Assembly: GCA_902572395.1 (NCBI GenBank)
Contig: CACGFX010000004.1
Span: 1-64,000 of the forward strand
From: an uncultured Synechococcaceae cyanobacterium
GTDB lineage: Bacteria; Cyanobacteriota; Cyanobacteriia; PCC-6307; Cyanobiaceae
DNA: 64,000 bases
Direction: 5' to 3'
Positions 7,381-14,710 of the stretch are shown here, in pieces (the stretch's first letter is position 1; the number at the start of each line of letters is the position of its first letter). A program made the position numbers and the translations under genes. The notes beneath the pieces were generated by a model. That model searched no databases. It saw only the letters and a program-made list of their open reading frames with translations, and was not told the origin of the DNA.

Positions 7381-8199
7381 TTAAACAGCCCATTTACATG
7401 TACGTCTAAGTAGCAATCTAAAACTCATATCCAAAGCAAATCCTATTAATCCAAGAACTATTAATTCTGCAAATATTTGATCTGTACGAAAAAATCTTTG
7501 AGCCAATTGAATCCTTTTACCTAAACCAACTTCTGCTGCAATTAACTCTGCAACTATTACTAAATTCCATGAAGTTGCAATATTAATTCTTAAAGTATCA
7601 ATAATACTTGGCAATGAATATCTGGCTATTACTCTTATCAATAAATCTTTTGTATTACCTCCTAAAGTAAGTGTTGTTTCAATGAGTTCTTTGGGTACAA
7701 ATTTTACTGAATCCATAACCATCAAAACATTAAAGTAAACAGTACCAATGAAAATTAAAGCGATTTTTGGAGCCTCTTCAATTCCTAAATAAATAATAAG
7801 CAAAGGAGAAAAAGCAGCGGCAGGCATATACCTAAGCATTGCAATTAATGGTTCACATAACGCACAAAAAGAAGGGAATGAACCCATTAAAATTCCTAAA
7901 GGAATTGAAAAAATTGTTGCAATTATAAAACCAGCAAATACCCTACCAGTACTTGCAAAAATATCTTCAAATAATATTCCACTTTCAGCCATATCCAAAA
8001 GAGAATAAAAGACCGCTAACGGTGATGGTAAAAACATTTCACTTACAAGTTTTAATTGACAAACTAATGTCCAAATTAAAAGGGGAAGCAAAAGTGAGGT
8101 TATTTGAAGAAATATTTTATTTAATTTTTTCGGTTCACTACCAAATGAAAAGAGGGATAAAAAATATTTATCCCTCTTGATTAATTTCGAACTAACCAT
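7381..8199 (-). CDS. ABC transporter permease, NitT/TauT type
   Basis: 272 aa with about six membrane helices and the EAA-type loop near the middle (ELIETTLTLGGNTKDLLIRV), which docks the ATPase. It lies between the substrate-binding protein (15-bp gap) and the ATPase (0 gap), completing a three-part importer in the guanidine hydrolase operon. The assignment to the SsuC/TauC-like group is from length and motif. Confidence 0.88.
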   Translation of the reverse strand: MVSSKLIKRDKYFLSLFSFGSEPKKLNKIFLQITSLLLPLLIWTLVCQLKLVSEMFLPSPLAVFYSLLDMAESGILFEDIFASTGRVFAGFIIATIFSIPLGILMGSFPSFCALCEPLIAMLRYMPAAAFSPLLIIYLGIEEAPKIALIFIGTVYFNVLMVMDSVKFVPKELIETTLTLGGNTKDLLIRVIARYSLPSIIDTLRINIATSWNLVIVAELIAAEVGLGKRIQLAQRFFRTDQIFAELIVLGLIGFALDMSFRLLLRRTCKWAV

Positions 8200-8214
8200 T
8201 TTATTTTGTATTAA

Positions 8215-9213
8215 TTAACTGATGTTTTTAACGAACGAAGAGTCAAATAATTTGCTCATATCTGGTTTTTCAGGAATAAATCCTACCTTGACCATAAAGT
8301 CTGCCATCTGTTTCGCTGCATAAGGCATATGTTTCATACCGAACCCATCACTAAAAGCTTCTAAATTTTCTTCCAAAGAAAAGAACCTAGTTCCACCTTT
8401 ATATTGTTTGTATTCGCGTGTAGGGATCCCAGCTCGCTTTGCCATGATCTTTTCAGATTTTCTTGGATTTTTTTCCATGAATTCTCTTACATCCCACCAT
8501 GTTTTAACAATTTTTTGAACATCATCTGGTCTTTCAGAAATCAAATCTCCGCTAACAGCTAATAAATCTGGGATTGCACCGGGATAATCTTTTGAACTAG
8601 CAATAACTCTTGCTCCAGGCCTCTTCATTGCAGTTCCTGTAAATGGAGGGAATGCACCAACTGCATCAACTTTTCCTGCTGCGAATGCAGTTGCAGCCTG
8701 ATCAGTTGGGAGACCTTTAATAATGACATCATCTCGAGTTAATCCAACATCGTTCAGAGCTAAAACAAGTAAAAAATCATCCACAACTCCTTCTTCTACT
8801 GCTACTGTTTTACCTTTTAAATCAGCAACACTTTTAATTGATTTATCTGCAATTATTTGGTCATTCCCTGCAGAATTATCATTAACTAAAACAACTACTT
8901 CCCCTCCATTCTCTCCTGGCAAGAACGAAATAGTATCATTAAGAGTCTGCGAATTTCCATCAATTTTACCAGCAGCAAAAGTCTCCATTGATTGAACATA
9001 TCCATCAAACCATTTCATCTGAACATTAACTCCATTTTTTTCAAACATTTTTTGATCAACAGCTATCGCCCAGGGCCACCATCCTGCCCAGTTACTGTAT
9101 CCCAAAGTGATTGGTTCACCTTTTGGAGCTGCAGGACTTGATAGTGTACTTAATGAAATCGCTAATATTAGAGCCAACAAGGAGGCAACAAAAACTCTCA
9201 ATTTTTTAAACAT
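8215..9213 (-). CDS. ABC transporter substrate-binding protein (NMT1/SsuA-like)
   Basis: 332 aa. The signal peptide (basic MFKKLR, hydrophobic core, cleavage near SSPAA at about 28) targets the periplasm. The mature protein has the two-lobe pattern of the NMT1/THI5-SsuA group: ITLGYSNWAGWWPWAIA, an ETFAAGKIDG segment, DLKGKTVAVEEGVVDDF. The many Trp and acidic residues near the N-lobe (WAGWWPW) suit a cationic planar ligand such as guanidinium, which is an inference. It is encoded 100 bp after the HypB-like gene, possibly with its own ribosome site to raise expression. Confidence 0.88.
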   Translation of the reverse strand: MFKKLRVFVASLLALILAISLSTLSSPAAPKGEPITLGYSNWAGWWPWAIAVDQKMFEKNGVNVQMKWFDGYVQSMETFAAGKIDGNSQTLNDTISFLPGENGGEVVVLVNDNSAGNDQIIADKSIKSVADLKGKTVAVEEGVVDDFLLVLALNDVGLTRDDVIIKGLPTDQAATAFAAGKVDAVGAFPPFTGTAMKRPGARVIASSKDYPGAIPDLLAVSGDLISERPDDVQKIVKTWWDVREFMEKNPRKSEKIMAKRAGIPTREYKQYKGGTRFFSLEENLEAFSDGFGMKHMPYAAKQMADFMVKVGFIPEKPDMSKLFDSSFVKNIS

Positions 9214-9313
9214 TTTTGAAAAAAAATATTACGTACTATCAATACTTAAGAAAAAGCAAATCTAAAGTTGTAATGACTGATACTTTTAAGAGATTACTCT
9301 TACTTAATCAATA

Positions 9314-9997
9314 TTAATTATTTTTAAATTTCAGAATCTTTTTACTAATCCAATCTTGCCATAAATCGAATCCAGACTTGGTTACCGAAGAAATTTCTAT
9401 CACATCTGCCTTAGGGTTAGTTGAAGTTATGTTCGATTTTAATTCGTTAATATCAAAATTCAAATGGGGTAACAAATCAACTTTAGTTATCAAAATTAAA
9501 TCTGCTTCTCTAAACATTATTGGATATTTTAAAGGTTTATCCTCACCTTCGGTAATACTTAAAAGTGCAACTTTAAAATGTTCTCCAATCTCAAATTCTG
9601 CAGGACAAACTAAATTTCCAACATTTTCCACTAACAAAATATCTAGTAAATCAGGATTTATTTTTTTTTCTAGTAATTTCAAACCTCCACTAACCATATT
9701 TGCATCGAGATGGCATGCTCTTCCAGTTGTAATTGGTACTACTGGAATATTTAATTTTTCTAATCTTGCGGCATCAAGATTAGTGGTCATATCACCCTCT
9801 AAAACAGCACTGTGAAATTTTTTTGAAAGATCTTCTAGAGTTATTTCAAGTAATCTCGTTTTTCCTGCACCAGGACTACTCATTATGTTCAAGCAAAGCA
9901 AATTATAATTATTAAACTTAACTTTATTTTTCTCAGCTTGATGACTATTTTGATGAAGAATATTTAATTCAATTTTGTCTGAAATTGGTAAATGCAT
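9314..9997 (-). CDS. HypB-like nickel chaperone GTPase
   Basis: 227 aa SIMIBI GTPase with P-loop SSPGAGKT (40-47), G4 motif TKVD (171-174) and the metal-site residues C95-H96 (GRACHLDA) and C131 (VCPAEF), which match HypB. No N-terminal His-rich metal store. HypB normally inserts nickel into [NiFe] hydrogenase, but no hydrogenase or urease gene is here. In the guanidine hydrolase system HypA/HypB homologues load Ni into GdmH, which is the inferred role. It follows the HypA-like gene by 40 bp. Confidence 0.88.
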   Translation of the reverse strand: MHLPISDKIELNILHQNSHQAEKNKVKFNNYNLLCLNIMSSPGAGKTRLLEITLEDLSKKFHSAVLEGDMTTNLDAARLEKLNIPVVPITTGRACHLDANMVSGGLKLLEKKINPDLLDILLVENVGNLVCPAEFEIGEHFKVALLSITEGEDKPLKYPIMFREADLILITKVDLLPHLNFDINELKSNITSTNPKADVIEISSVTKSGFDLWQDWISKKILKFKNN

Positions 9998-10037
9998 TTA
10001 TATTTGAAAATACGTTTTTATTCTAGATACTAAATTT

Positions 10038-10394
10038 CTACTTTTCTTTAAAATCAATAGATGCGATTTTTAATTCCCTCCCACTAATAATTTCCTCTAA
10101 ATTAAAATTACAACATGGAGATTTATATCCATTCTCTTTCTTTGGAAAATATAATCTATTGCATTTAGAGCATTTCCCTTCAAAAGGTATTGTCTCAATT
10201 GTAATCTCAGAGGAATCTAACCAAGAACCCAATACTGCAGCATTAAAAGTATTAATTAATGATATTGGTTCTACGCAAGTAAATTCGCCAATCTTAAGAT
10301 TAATCTTTTCAACAACTATCTTTTTTTTATTTTTTTTCTCTGCCCACTCTTCCATGGAAAGAATAAGGCATTTTGTCATATCTACTTCATGCAC
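10038..10394 (-). CDS. HypA-like nickel chaperone
   Basis: 118 aa starting MHE, where His2 is the conserved nickel ligand of HypA. The zinc domain has C75-x2-C78, but the second pair reads SPCCN, with C94 and C95 adjacent and Ser at the usual first Cys position, so zinc coordination may be rearranged. It sits six bases after the guanidine hydrolase and before the HypB-like GTPase, as expected for a dedicated Ni-delivery pair. Confidence 0.85.
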   Translation of the reverse strand: MHEVDMTKCLILSMEEWAEKKNKKKIVVEKINLKIGEFTCVEPISLINTFNAAVLGSWLDSSEITIETIPFEGKCSKCNRLYFPKKENGYKSPCCNFNLEEIISGRELKIASIDFKEK

Positions 10395-10400
10395 GAAAAT

Positions 10401-11591
10401 CTATCTCCATTTCTGATCAACTGACATATTGCATTTATCTGAAATCCATTCTGGTTTAGATTTTCTTGGGAGCTGACCACTGACTACAAGATGTGCAATT
10501 GAATCACAAATAACTCTTGTAGCTAATAAGGCTGTCATATCGCTTACATCATATGGAGGCGAAACCTCAACAAGCTCAATGCCACATACATTTACTTTTC
10601 TAATAATGTACTCCAAAAGTTTTAATGCCTCTCGGGGTAATAAACCCCCAGGTTCAGGCCAACCAGTTCCAGGGACAAATCCAGCATCAATACAATCAAT
10701 ATCAAAAGAAATGTATACACAGTCAGTTCCATGAGTAGCTTTTTCAATCGCAAAATCAGCGGCCTCCTTCAACCCCATTTCACAAATATCAGTAACTGTT
10801 AAAACATTTGTACTCCGTTCCCTGCAAATTTTTACTCCTTCTCTTGGTACTTGCCAACCTCCAATTCCTAATTGAACAAGATTCTTTGCAGGTGCATTTT
10901 TCATATTAGTGGCATGAAACCATGGACAGGTATGCATTCTTTCATCTAGATCTGTTTCTTGAGTATCTACATGTCTATCAAAATGAATGATTCCTACTTT
11001 TTTATTTCCTAAGTGGCGACAAACTCCTCTAACTGTAGGGAAACCTATTGAATGATCTCCACCTAAAATAATTGGGAATGCACCACTAGCAAAAATATGA
11101 GCCACCCCTTTCGAGATTTGATCAAAGCTTTTTTCATTATTTGCTGGAATTGTAAAAATATCTCCTACATCACATATTGAAATCTGCTCTCTCAAATCCA
11201 CTCCCATTTCGTAATTGTACGGAGTATAAAGAGCAGAAATTTTTCTTATACCTTGAGGTCCGAATCTTGTCCCTGGTCTATAAGTAGTTCCAGAATCATG
11301 AGGAACACCAACGATCGCAACATCATAATTTCCCACTTCATTTACATTTTCAACATAAGGAGCTTTCATGAAAGTATTGATACCTGCAAAATGGGGTAAT
11401 TCTCCTCTTGAAAATGTAGATATATTTCTATCGACAATACTTTTTGCTCCTTCTAATCCATATTCCTTTGCTCGGGCAACCTCATTTTCCCATCCTTTAA
11501 GAGGTAATTTTGATTCTTTTTCTAAAGCATCCATTCCTTCGCTGGGATGCTTTCTTTTAAAATCTTGATCTTGAGATGATTCAGAAGTCAC
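10401..11591 (-). CDS. gdmH: ureohydrolase, probable Ni-dependent guanidine hydrolase
   Basis: 396 aa in the arginase/agmatinase fold, with metal ligands H180 (GGDH), D205/H207/D209 (FDRHVDT) and D297/D299 (SFDIDCID). It differs from agmatinase in the DRH instead of DAH, in DAGFVPGTGWPEPGG after the last ligands, and in a long N-terminal extension of about 85 residues. These features and the adjacent hypA/hypB and ABC genes match the Synechocystis guanidine hydrolase (sll1077), which cleaves guanidine to urea and ammonia. It is first in the seven-gene operon. Automatic annotation would likely say SpeB/agmatinase. No urease genes are in the window. Confidence 0.85.
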   Translation of the reverse strand: MTSESSQDQDFKRKHPSEGMDALEKESKLPLKGWENEVARAKEYGLEGAKSIVDRNISTFSRGELPHFAGINTFMKAPYVENVNEVGNYDVAIVGVPHDSGTTYRPGTRFGPQGIRKISALYTPYNYEMGVDLREQISICDVGDIFTIPANNEKSFDQISKGVAHIFASGAFPIILGGDHSIGFPTVRGVCRHLGNKKVGIIHFDRHVDTQETDLDERMHTCPWFHATNMKNAPAKNLVQLGIGGWQVPREGVKICRERSTNVLTVTDICEMGLKEAADFAIEKATHGTDCVYISFDIDCIDAGFVPGTGWPEPGGLLPREALKLLEYIIRKVNVCGIELVEVSPPYDVSDMTALLATRVICDSIAHLVVSGQLPRKSKPEWISDKCNMSVDQKWR

Positions 11592-11785
11592 AAATTTAAA
11601 ATTCTTTTATTTACTTATTTCAATATTGTCAATAAAAATAAAAATGAACCATAAACTTGTTTAAAAGGAACCTTATTGGAACATTGTTAAATAAAATTTT
11701 TTGCAAAAATCATATAATTAACTCCATTAAAAAAGCCAGCCTGTAAATTTACAAACTGACTAAATGATAAACCTATGTAAAAGAA

Positions 11786-11929
11786 TTAAATAATTCCAGG
11801 TACAATTTGTCCAGTTGTTACATACGCTCCAACTAAAGCAATTAGACCAACAAGAGCAAACCTACCATTTAATTTCTCTGCTTTTGTCTTTTGCGGATCA
11901 ATGTTTCTTTGTTGATTTTGATTTTTCAT
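11786..11929 (-). CDS. hli: high-light-inducible protein (Hli), 47 aa
   Basis: A one-helix LHC-type protein of the thylakoid membrane. The helix carries the chlorophyll-binding signature AEKLNGRFALVGLIALVGAY (E-x2-N-G-R-x-A-x2-G), followed by VTTGQIVPGII. Hlips protect photosystems by binding chlorophyll and carotenoid under light stress. The ATG overlaps the stop of the upstream hli gene by one base (TAATG), indicating translational coupling. Confidence 0.88.
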   Translation of the reverse strand: MKNQNQQRNIDPQKTKAEKLNGRFALVGLIALVGAYVTTGQIVPGII

Positions 11930-12045
11930 TAAAAAATACCTGGGATAAGTTGACCAGTTGTTACGTACGTTCCCACTAAGAGCATGAAAGCCATCATTGC
12001 TGGTCTTCCTATGGCTCTATCGAGAATATCTTTATTTGAGTCCAT
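11929..12045 (-). CDS. hli: high-light-inducible protein (Hli), 38 aa
   Basis: A short Hlip with core DRAIGRPAMMAFMLLVGTYV and the tail TTGQLIPGIF, closely matching the tail of the neighbouring Hlip (TTGQIVPGII). The usual Glu of the chlorophyll motif is Asp, and NGR is IGR. It is upstream of and overlaps the 47-aa hli gene by one base. Expected as a stress-induced partner, possibly forming a heterodimer with its neighbour. Confidence 0.85.
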   Translation of the reverse strand: MDSNKDILDRAIGRPAMMAFMLLVGTYVTTGQLIPGIF

Positions 12046-12205
12046 TAAGATTAAGAAATATTACTAAAATATTACTAATCGTAAACAAAGTCTGAGAGAT
12101 GTATGTATAAAATGATTCATTGTCACAGTAATGTAGCAATTTCTAAGTTTTAAAACGTATTACTTAAAAATCAAAGTTGCATTTCTGAAATTTTCAAAAG
12201 CAAAT

Positions 12206-12343
12206 CTACTGTTTTTTAAACATTGCATTTTGATTAGTCAACCAAAATGACAGAAAAATAAAGAAAGATAATAATGCTCCAGAGAGAATCGAAATAAAGA
12301 AGAATTGCGTCGTTAACTCAGAATCAAAGAAATATGAATACAT
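12206..12343 (-). CDS. 45-aa single-helix membrane protein
   Basis: 45 residues with one long hydrophobic aromatic helix (TTQFFFISILSGALLSFFIF) and a short basic end (MFKKQ). It starts nine bases after the PsbN-like gene and is probably co-transcribed with it. The neighbourhood of Hli and PsbN-like genes suggests a thylakoid protein, but no known photosystem subunit is matched. Confidence 0.6.
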   Translation of the reverse strand: MYSYFFDSELTTQFFFISILSGALLSFFIFLSFWLTNQNAMFKKQ

Positions 12344-12352
12344 TTATAGATC

Positions 12353-12568
12353 TTAATGAATATGTTCTACTTCATTATGATTGTGACCATTGTGGCCATG
12401 AGCAATGCCTAATTCATGCATTCTTGCATGCTCTTGGATTGTGTCCCTTAATTTATGAGAAGAGGGTCCAACTGTTGTATAAATTCCATAACCTATTGAG
12501 CCAAAAAGTAAAAGTCCAACACTGCCAAAAAGTAAAAACAAAGTTGGGTCTTTGATTGTTCCTAACAT
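12353..12568 (-). CDS. PsbN-like membrane protein with His-rich tail
   Basis: 71 aa. One helix (PTLFLLFGSVGLLLFGSIGY) continues into GYGIYTTVGPSSHKLRDTIQ, which matches the signature of PsbN, a photosystem II assembly factor (GYGIYTAFGPPSKELRDPF type). Unlike the 43-46 aa PsbN, it carries about 25 further residues ending HGHNGHNHNEVEHIH, a potential metal-binding tail. The genuine psbN is normally beside psbH, which is not here, so this is a PsbN-family paralogue. Confidence 0.72.
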   Translation of the reverse strand: MLGTIKDPTLFLLFGSVGLLLFGSIGYGIYTTVGPSSHKLRDTIQEHARMHELGIAHGHNGHNHNEVEHIH

Positions 12569-12920
12569 TTTCTACAAATTAAATTACTCAAGTAAACATA
12601 AAGATATTTAAGGGTTTATTCAAGTTCAAAGTTTATATATCTATGAGGTAAAAAGCATCCCTAAATATAAATAATTAATGATCAATGTGTAATAAAAAAA
12701 TGAATATTAAAACTAATAATTACAACTATTATATTTTAAAAATATTTTTCAAAGTAAGAAATATAACACTTTAAGGTTCTTAAATATTTAAATTCATTGA
12801 TAATAAAGAATTTTATATTTTATTTTTGATTTAACTAAATTTACTATGATTTGTATTATTTGATGTTGATTAAAATTAGTTCTCTAAATTAGTTTGTATT
12901 TAATTAAATCGGATAAGTAA
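12569..12920. other. AT-rich non-coding stretch
   Basis: Lies between divergent genes (PsbN-like on minus, 71-aa membrane protein on plus) and must hold both promoters. No RNA gene or clear motif was seen. Confidence 0.4.
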
Positions 12921-13136
12921 ATGGAAGTTTTGCTTTTTGCACTTTTTTTTATCAGCGCACTAATTTTCTTTATTGCAGGTAAAGATGATTTTGGGAGAAC
13001 TGAGAGTAAAATAATAATAAAGGAAGAAAAAAATATCAAAGAAGAAGATAAAGTTATAGCGAAAGAGGAAAAAGAGGATAAGGTTGCAGAAGAGGGAAAA
13101 ATTAAACCCAAAGAGGAACTCAAAAAAGAATCATAA
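12921..13136 (+). CDS. membrane-anchored Lys/Glu-rich protein, 71 aa
   Basis: A hydrophobic N-terminal helix (MEVLLFALFFISALIFFIAG) acts as a membrane anchor or uncleaved signal. It is followed by about 45 residues made almost only of Lys, Glu, Asp and Ile (KIIIKEEKNIKEEDKV), which would form a highly charged helix. First of three co-directional small genes. No family recognised. Confidence 0.6.
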   Translation: MEVLLFALFFISALIFFIAGKDDFGRTESKIIIKEEKNIKEEDKVIAKEEKEDKVAEEGKIKPKEELKKES

Positions 13137-13162
13137 TTAAAAGTAAATTATTTAGAGTTTTT

Positions 13163-13315
13163 ATGATTTATGGTTTTGCTTACTTAGGAATGGTTCTAGC
13201 AATAAGTGCGGGATGGGTTTTACTTGCAGTTTTAAAAAAACCTGATTTTATTGAAAAGCCACTTAACGAACTGAAAAATAAAATAAGGCCATTTTTAAAT
13301 CCAAAAGATGATTAA
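13163..13315 (+). CDS. 50-aa single-helix membrane protein
   Basis: The helix FAYLGMVLAISAGWVLLAVL spans about residues 5-24 and is followed by KKPDFIEKPLNELKNKIRPF, a basic proline-containing tail. Its TAA overlaps the ATG of the next gene (TAATG). Part of the same small operon. No family recognised. Confidence 0.6.
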   Translation: MIYGFAYLGMVLAISAGWVLLAVLKKPDFIEKPLNELKNKIRPFLNPKDD

Positions 13316-13743
13316 TGAAATTAGTTCTTATTTCATTGTTTTTACTTGGATTACTATTGGCAATCAACACAACAAATGGTCTGCCTGTATCAGGAGAAAT
13401 ATATAAAGAAAAAAAAATAGCCAATAATCAATTGGCCATTAAATATTGTGATTCTCTAAAGAAAAATCTCTTTAAAGGGCTCGATAAGGAAGAAACCTTG
13501 AAATATGAATATTTCTTCTCATCTCTTCCTTACGATTCCATAAAAGATGAAAATAAATTTTTAACAATTTTCAAATCTGATGTTAAATCAATCTGTTCAT
13601 ATGATTTTTCTGAATCTAGTGAAAAAGAATTAAAATCTTTTTTAAAAATTTATTTCAAGACTAGAAGTAGTACTCCAAAAACTAAAGTTGAGGCAACAAA
13701 GCCAACCCCAATTAATACTGCAATTATGCCAGTATTAAGATAA
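13315..13743 (+). CDS. secreted or membrane-anchored hypothetical protein, 142 aa
   Basis: A signal-like N-terminus (MKLVLISLFLLGLLLAINTT) is followed by a soluble, charged domain with two Cys (about positions 45 and 93, in KYCDSLKK and SICSYDF) that could be disulfide-linked in the periplasm. Translationally coupled to the upstream 50-aa gene by TAATG. The last 94 bases overlap the 3' end of a small gene on the opposite strand. No family recognised. Confidence 0.6.
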   Translation: MKLVLISLFLLGLLLAINTTNGLPVSGEIYKEKKIANNQLAIKYCDSLKKNLFKGLDKEETLKYEYFFSSLPYDSIKDENKFLTIFKSDVKSICSYDFSESSEKELKSFLKIYFKTRSSTPKTKVEATKPTPINTAIMPVLR

Positions 13744-13784
13744 ACCTTCACCGTAGCTAATTCTTTTCCTTCTTTTTTAGCCAT
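13650..13784 (-). CDS. 44-aa single-helix membrane protein
   Basis: A basic N-terminus (MAKKEGKELATVKVYLNTG) is followed by one helix (IIAVLIGVGFVASTLVFGVL). It starts six bases after another minus-strand mini-gene, which supports it as real although its 3' part lies antisense to the 142-aa gene. The N-terminal shape resembles small thylakoid subunits, but no known one is matched. Confidence 0.5.
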   Translation of the reverse strand: MAKKEGKELATVKVYLNTGIIAVLIGVGFVASTLVFGVLLLVLK

Positions 13785-13790
13785 AATTTT

Positions 13791-13946
13791 TTATCTAAAT
13801 AAGCACATCCAAGCTACCAATGAGAACATTAATAAGGCAAGGCTAAAAATACTTTTACTATTAGCTTTACCTTGTTTTTCTGTTGATTTAAAAGGGATTA
13901 GTGCCATAACAATTAATAAAAATAAAATTATTTCATATTTTTTCAT
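13791..13946 (-). CDS. 51-aa membrane protein with two short helices
   Basis: Two hydrophobic stretches (EIILFLLIVMALIPF and IFSLALLMFSLVAWMCLF) are separated by a polar linker (KSTEKQGKANSK), a small hairpin membrane protein. It is upstream of the 44-aa gene on the same strand with a six-base gap. No family recognised. Confidence 0.5.
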   Translation of the reverse strand: MKKYEIILFLLIVMALIPFKSTEKQGKANSKSIFSLALLMFSLVAWMCLFR

Positions 13947-14077
13947 TTTTTAGATTGGTTCGTAACATCAGCGACTTCATGTTTATTTCTTTACTACATC
14001 CCATGAACTCCTGATATACAATCGGGTTGATTGATAATCTTTTTGAGTTAAGAGGAAAGTAACAATTCTCTTTTTAT

Positions 14078-14329
14078 ATGGATAGATATTTAAAAAGTGC
14101 AGAGGCATCAAAGTTTCTAGGAATCTCATCATCATCACTTTGGGAATTAAAGAGCACAAAAGTACTGGAAGCTGGTAAGCATTGGATATACGTTACAGGT
14201 AAATCAAGAAGCAATGTTTTATTTAATATCGATAAAATAAGGCAATGGCAGATAGATATGACTAAATATATTGAAAGTCCTGAAAGAGATATAAAGGCAG
14301 AAACAGAGATATCAAATTTTGAAGATTGA
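14078..14329 (+). CDS. excisionase/AlpA-like helix-turn-helix protein
   Basis: 83 aa. Residues 5-60 (YLKSAEASKFLGISSSSLWE, then a wing ending NIDKIRQWQ) follow the winged-helix pattern of MerR/excisionase-type DNA-binding domains: a K-S-x-E-A-S-x-[FL]-L-G-I-S-x2-[ST]-[LV] first part and a short tail. Such proteins act as excision or prophage regulators, or as small transcription factors. No integrase is nearby. It overlaps or abuts the next small gene and may regulate this cluster. Confidence 0.6.
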   Translation: MDRYLKSAEASKFLGISSSSLWELKSTKVLEAGKHWIYVTGKSRSNVLFNIDKIRQWQIDMTKYIESPERDIKAETEISNFED

Positions 14330-14369
14330 CAAAACATCTAAAATAGAAGGCAATCAAATCATCTCTTTT

Positions 14370-14528
14370 ATGAAACTTGAATCGATTTCAGTTGCTGGCA
14401 AAGATGCTAATCAATCAGGAGTGGGGAAAAAGTTTTTAATAATCTCTATTTCTCTTACAGTGCTCTTAAATCTTTCAATTGTAATTTGGTTTTTTATGCA
14501 TGATATGGGTAGATTTTTAGTCAAATGA
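14370..14528 (+). CDS. 52-aa single-helix membrane protein
   Basis: ATG 14370 is preferred; an in-frame TTG at 14319 would overlap the HTH gene. It encodes a polar N-terminus (MKLESISVAGKDANQSGVGK) and one helix (FLIISISLTVLLNLSIVIWFF). The stop overlaps the ATG of the next mini-gene (ATGA). No family recognised. Confidence 0.5.
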   Translation: MKLESISVAGKDANQSGVGKKFLIISISLTVLLNLSIVIWFFMHDMGRFLVK

Positions 14529-14608
14529 AATCCTTATTTATTCCAGTAATAGTTTTTATAGGAATTATTTATGGCTGCGGATTATTTTGGTTGGTTTGGC
14601 ATTACTAA
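14525..14608 (+). CDS. 27-aa single-helix membrane peptide
   Basis: 27 residues, nearly all hydrophobic (LFIPVIVFIGIIYGCGLFWL), starting inside the stop codon of the preceding gene. The coupling by ATGA and the clean transmembrane profile support it. No family recognised. Confidence 0.45.
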   Translation: MKSLFIPVIVFIGIIYGCGLFWLVWHY

Positions 14609-14710
14609 ATAAATACAAGTCGACTTACTCCAAGTCAAAACTTTTAAAAACTGGACTCTTTTGTTTTTGAAAATTGTTTTAAAATAAAATCCTATAATTT
14701 CATCATAATT

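Noticed and set aside
5593-9213. Nitrate or taurine uptake operon
   Set aside because: The transporter type is shared, but no nitrate reductase or TauD-type enzyme is nearby, and the context is guanidine hydrolase with nickel chaperones.
11592-11785. Guanidine riboswitch upstream of the guanidine hydrolase operon
   Set aside because: No guanidine-I conserved segments and no pair of ACGR-loop hairpins (guanidine-II) were seen.
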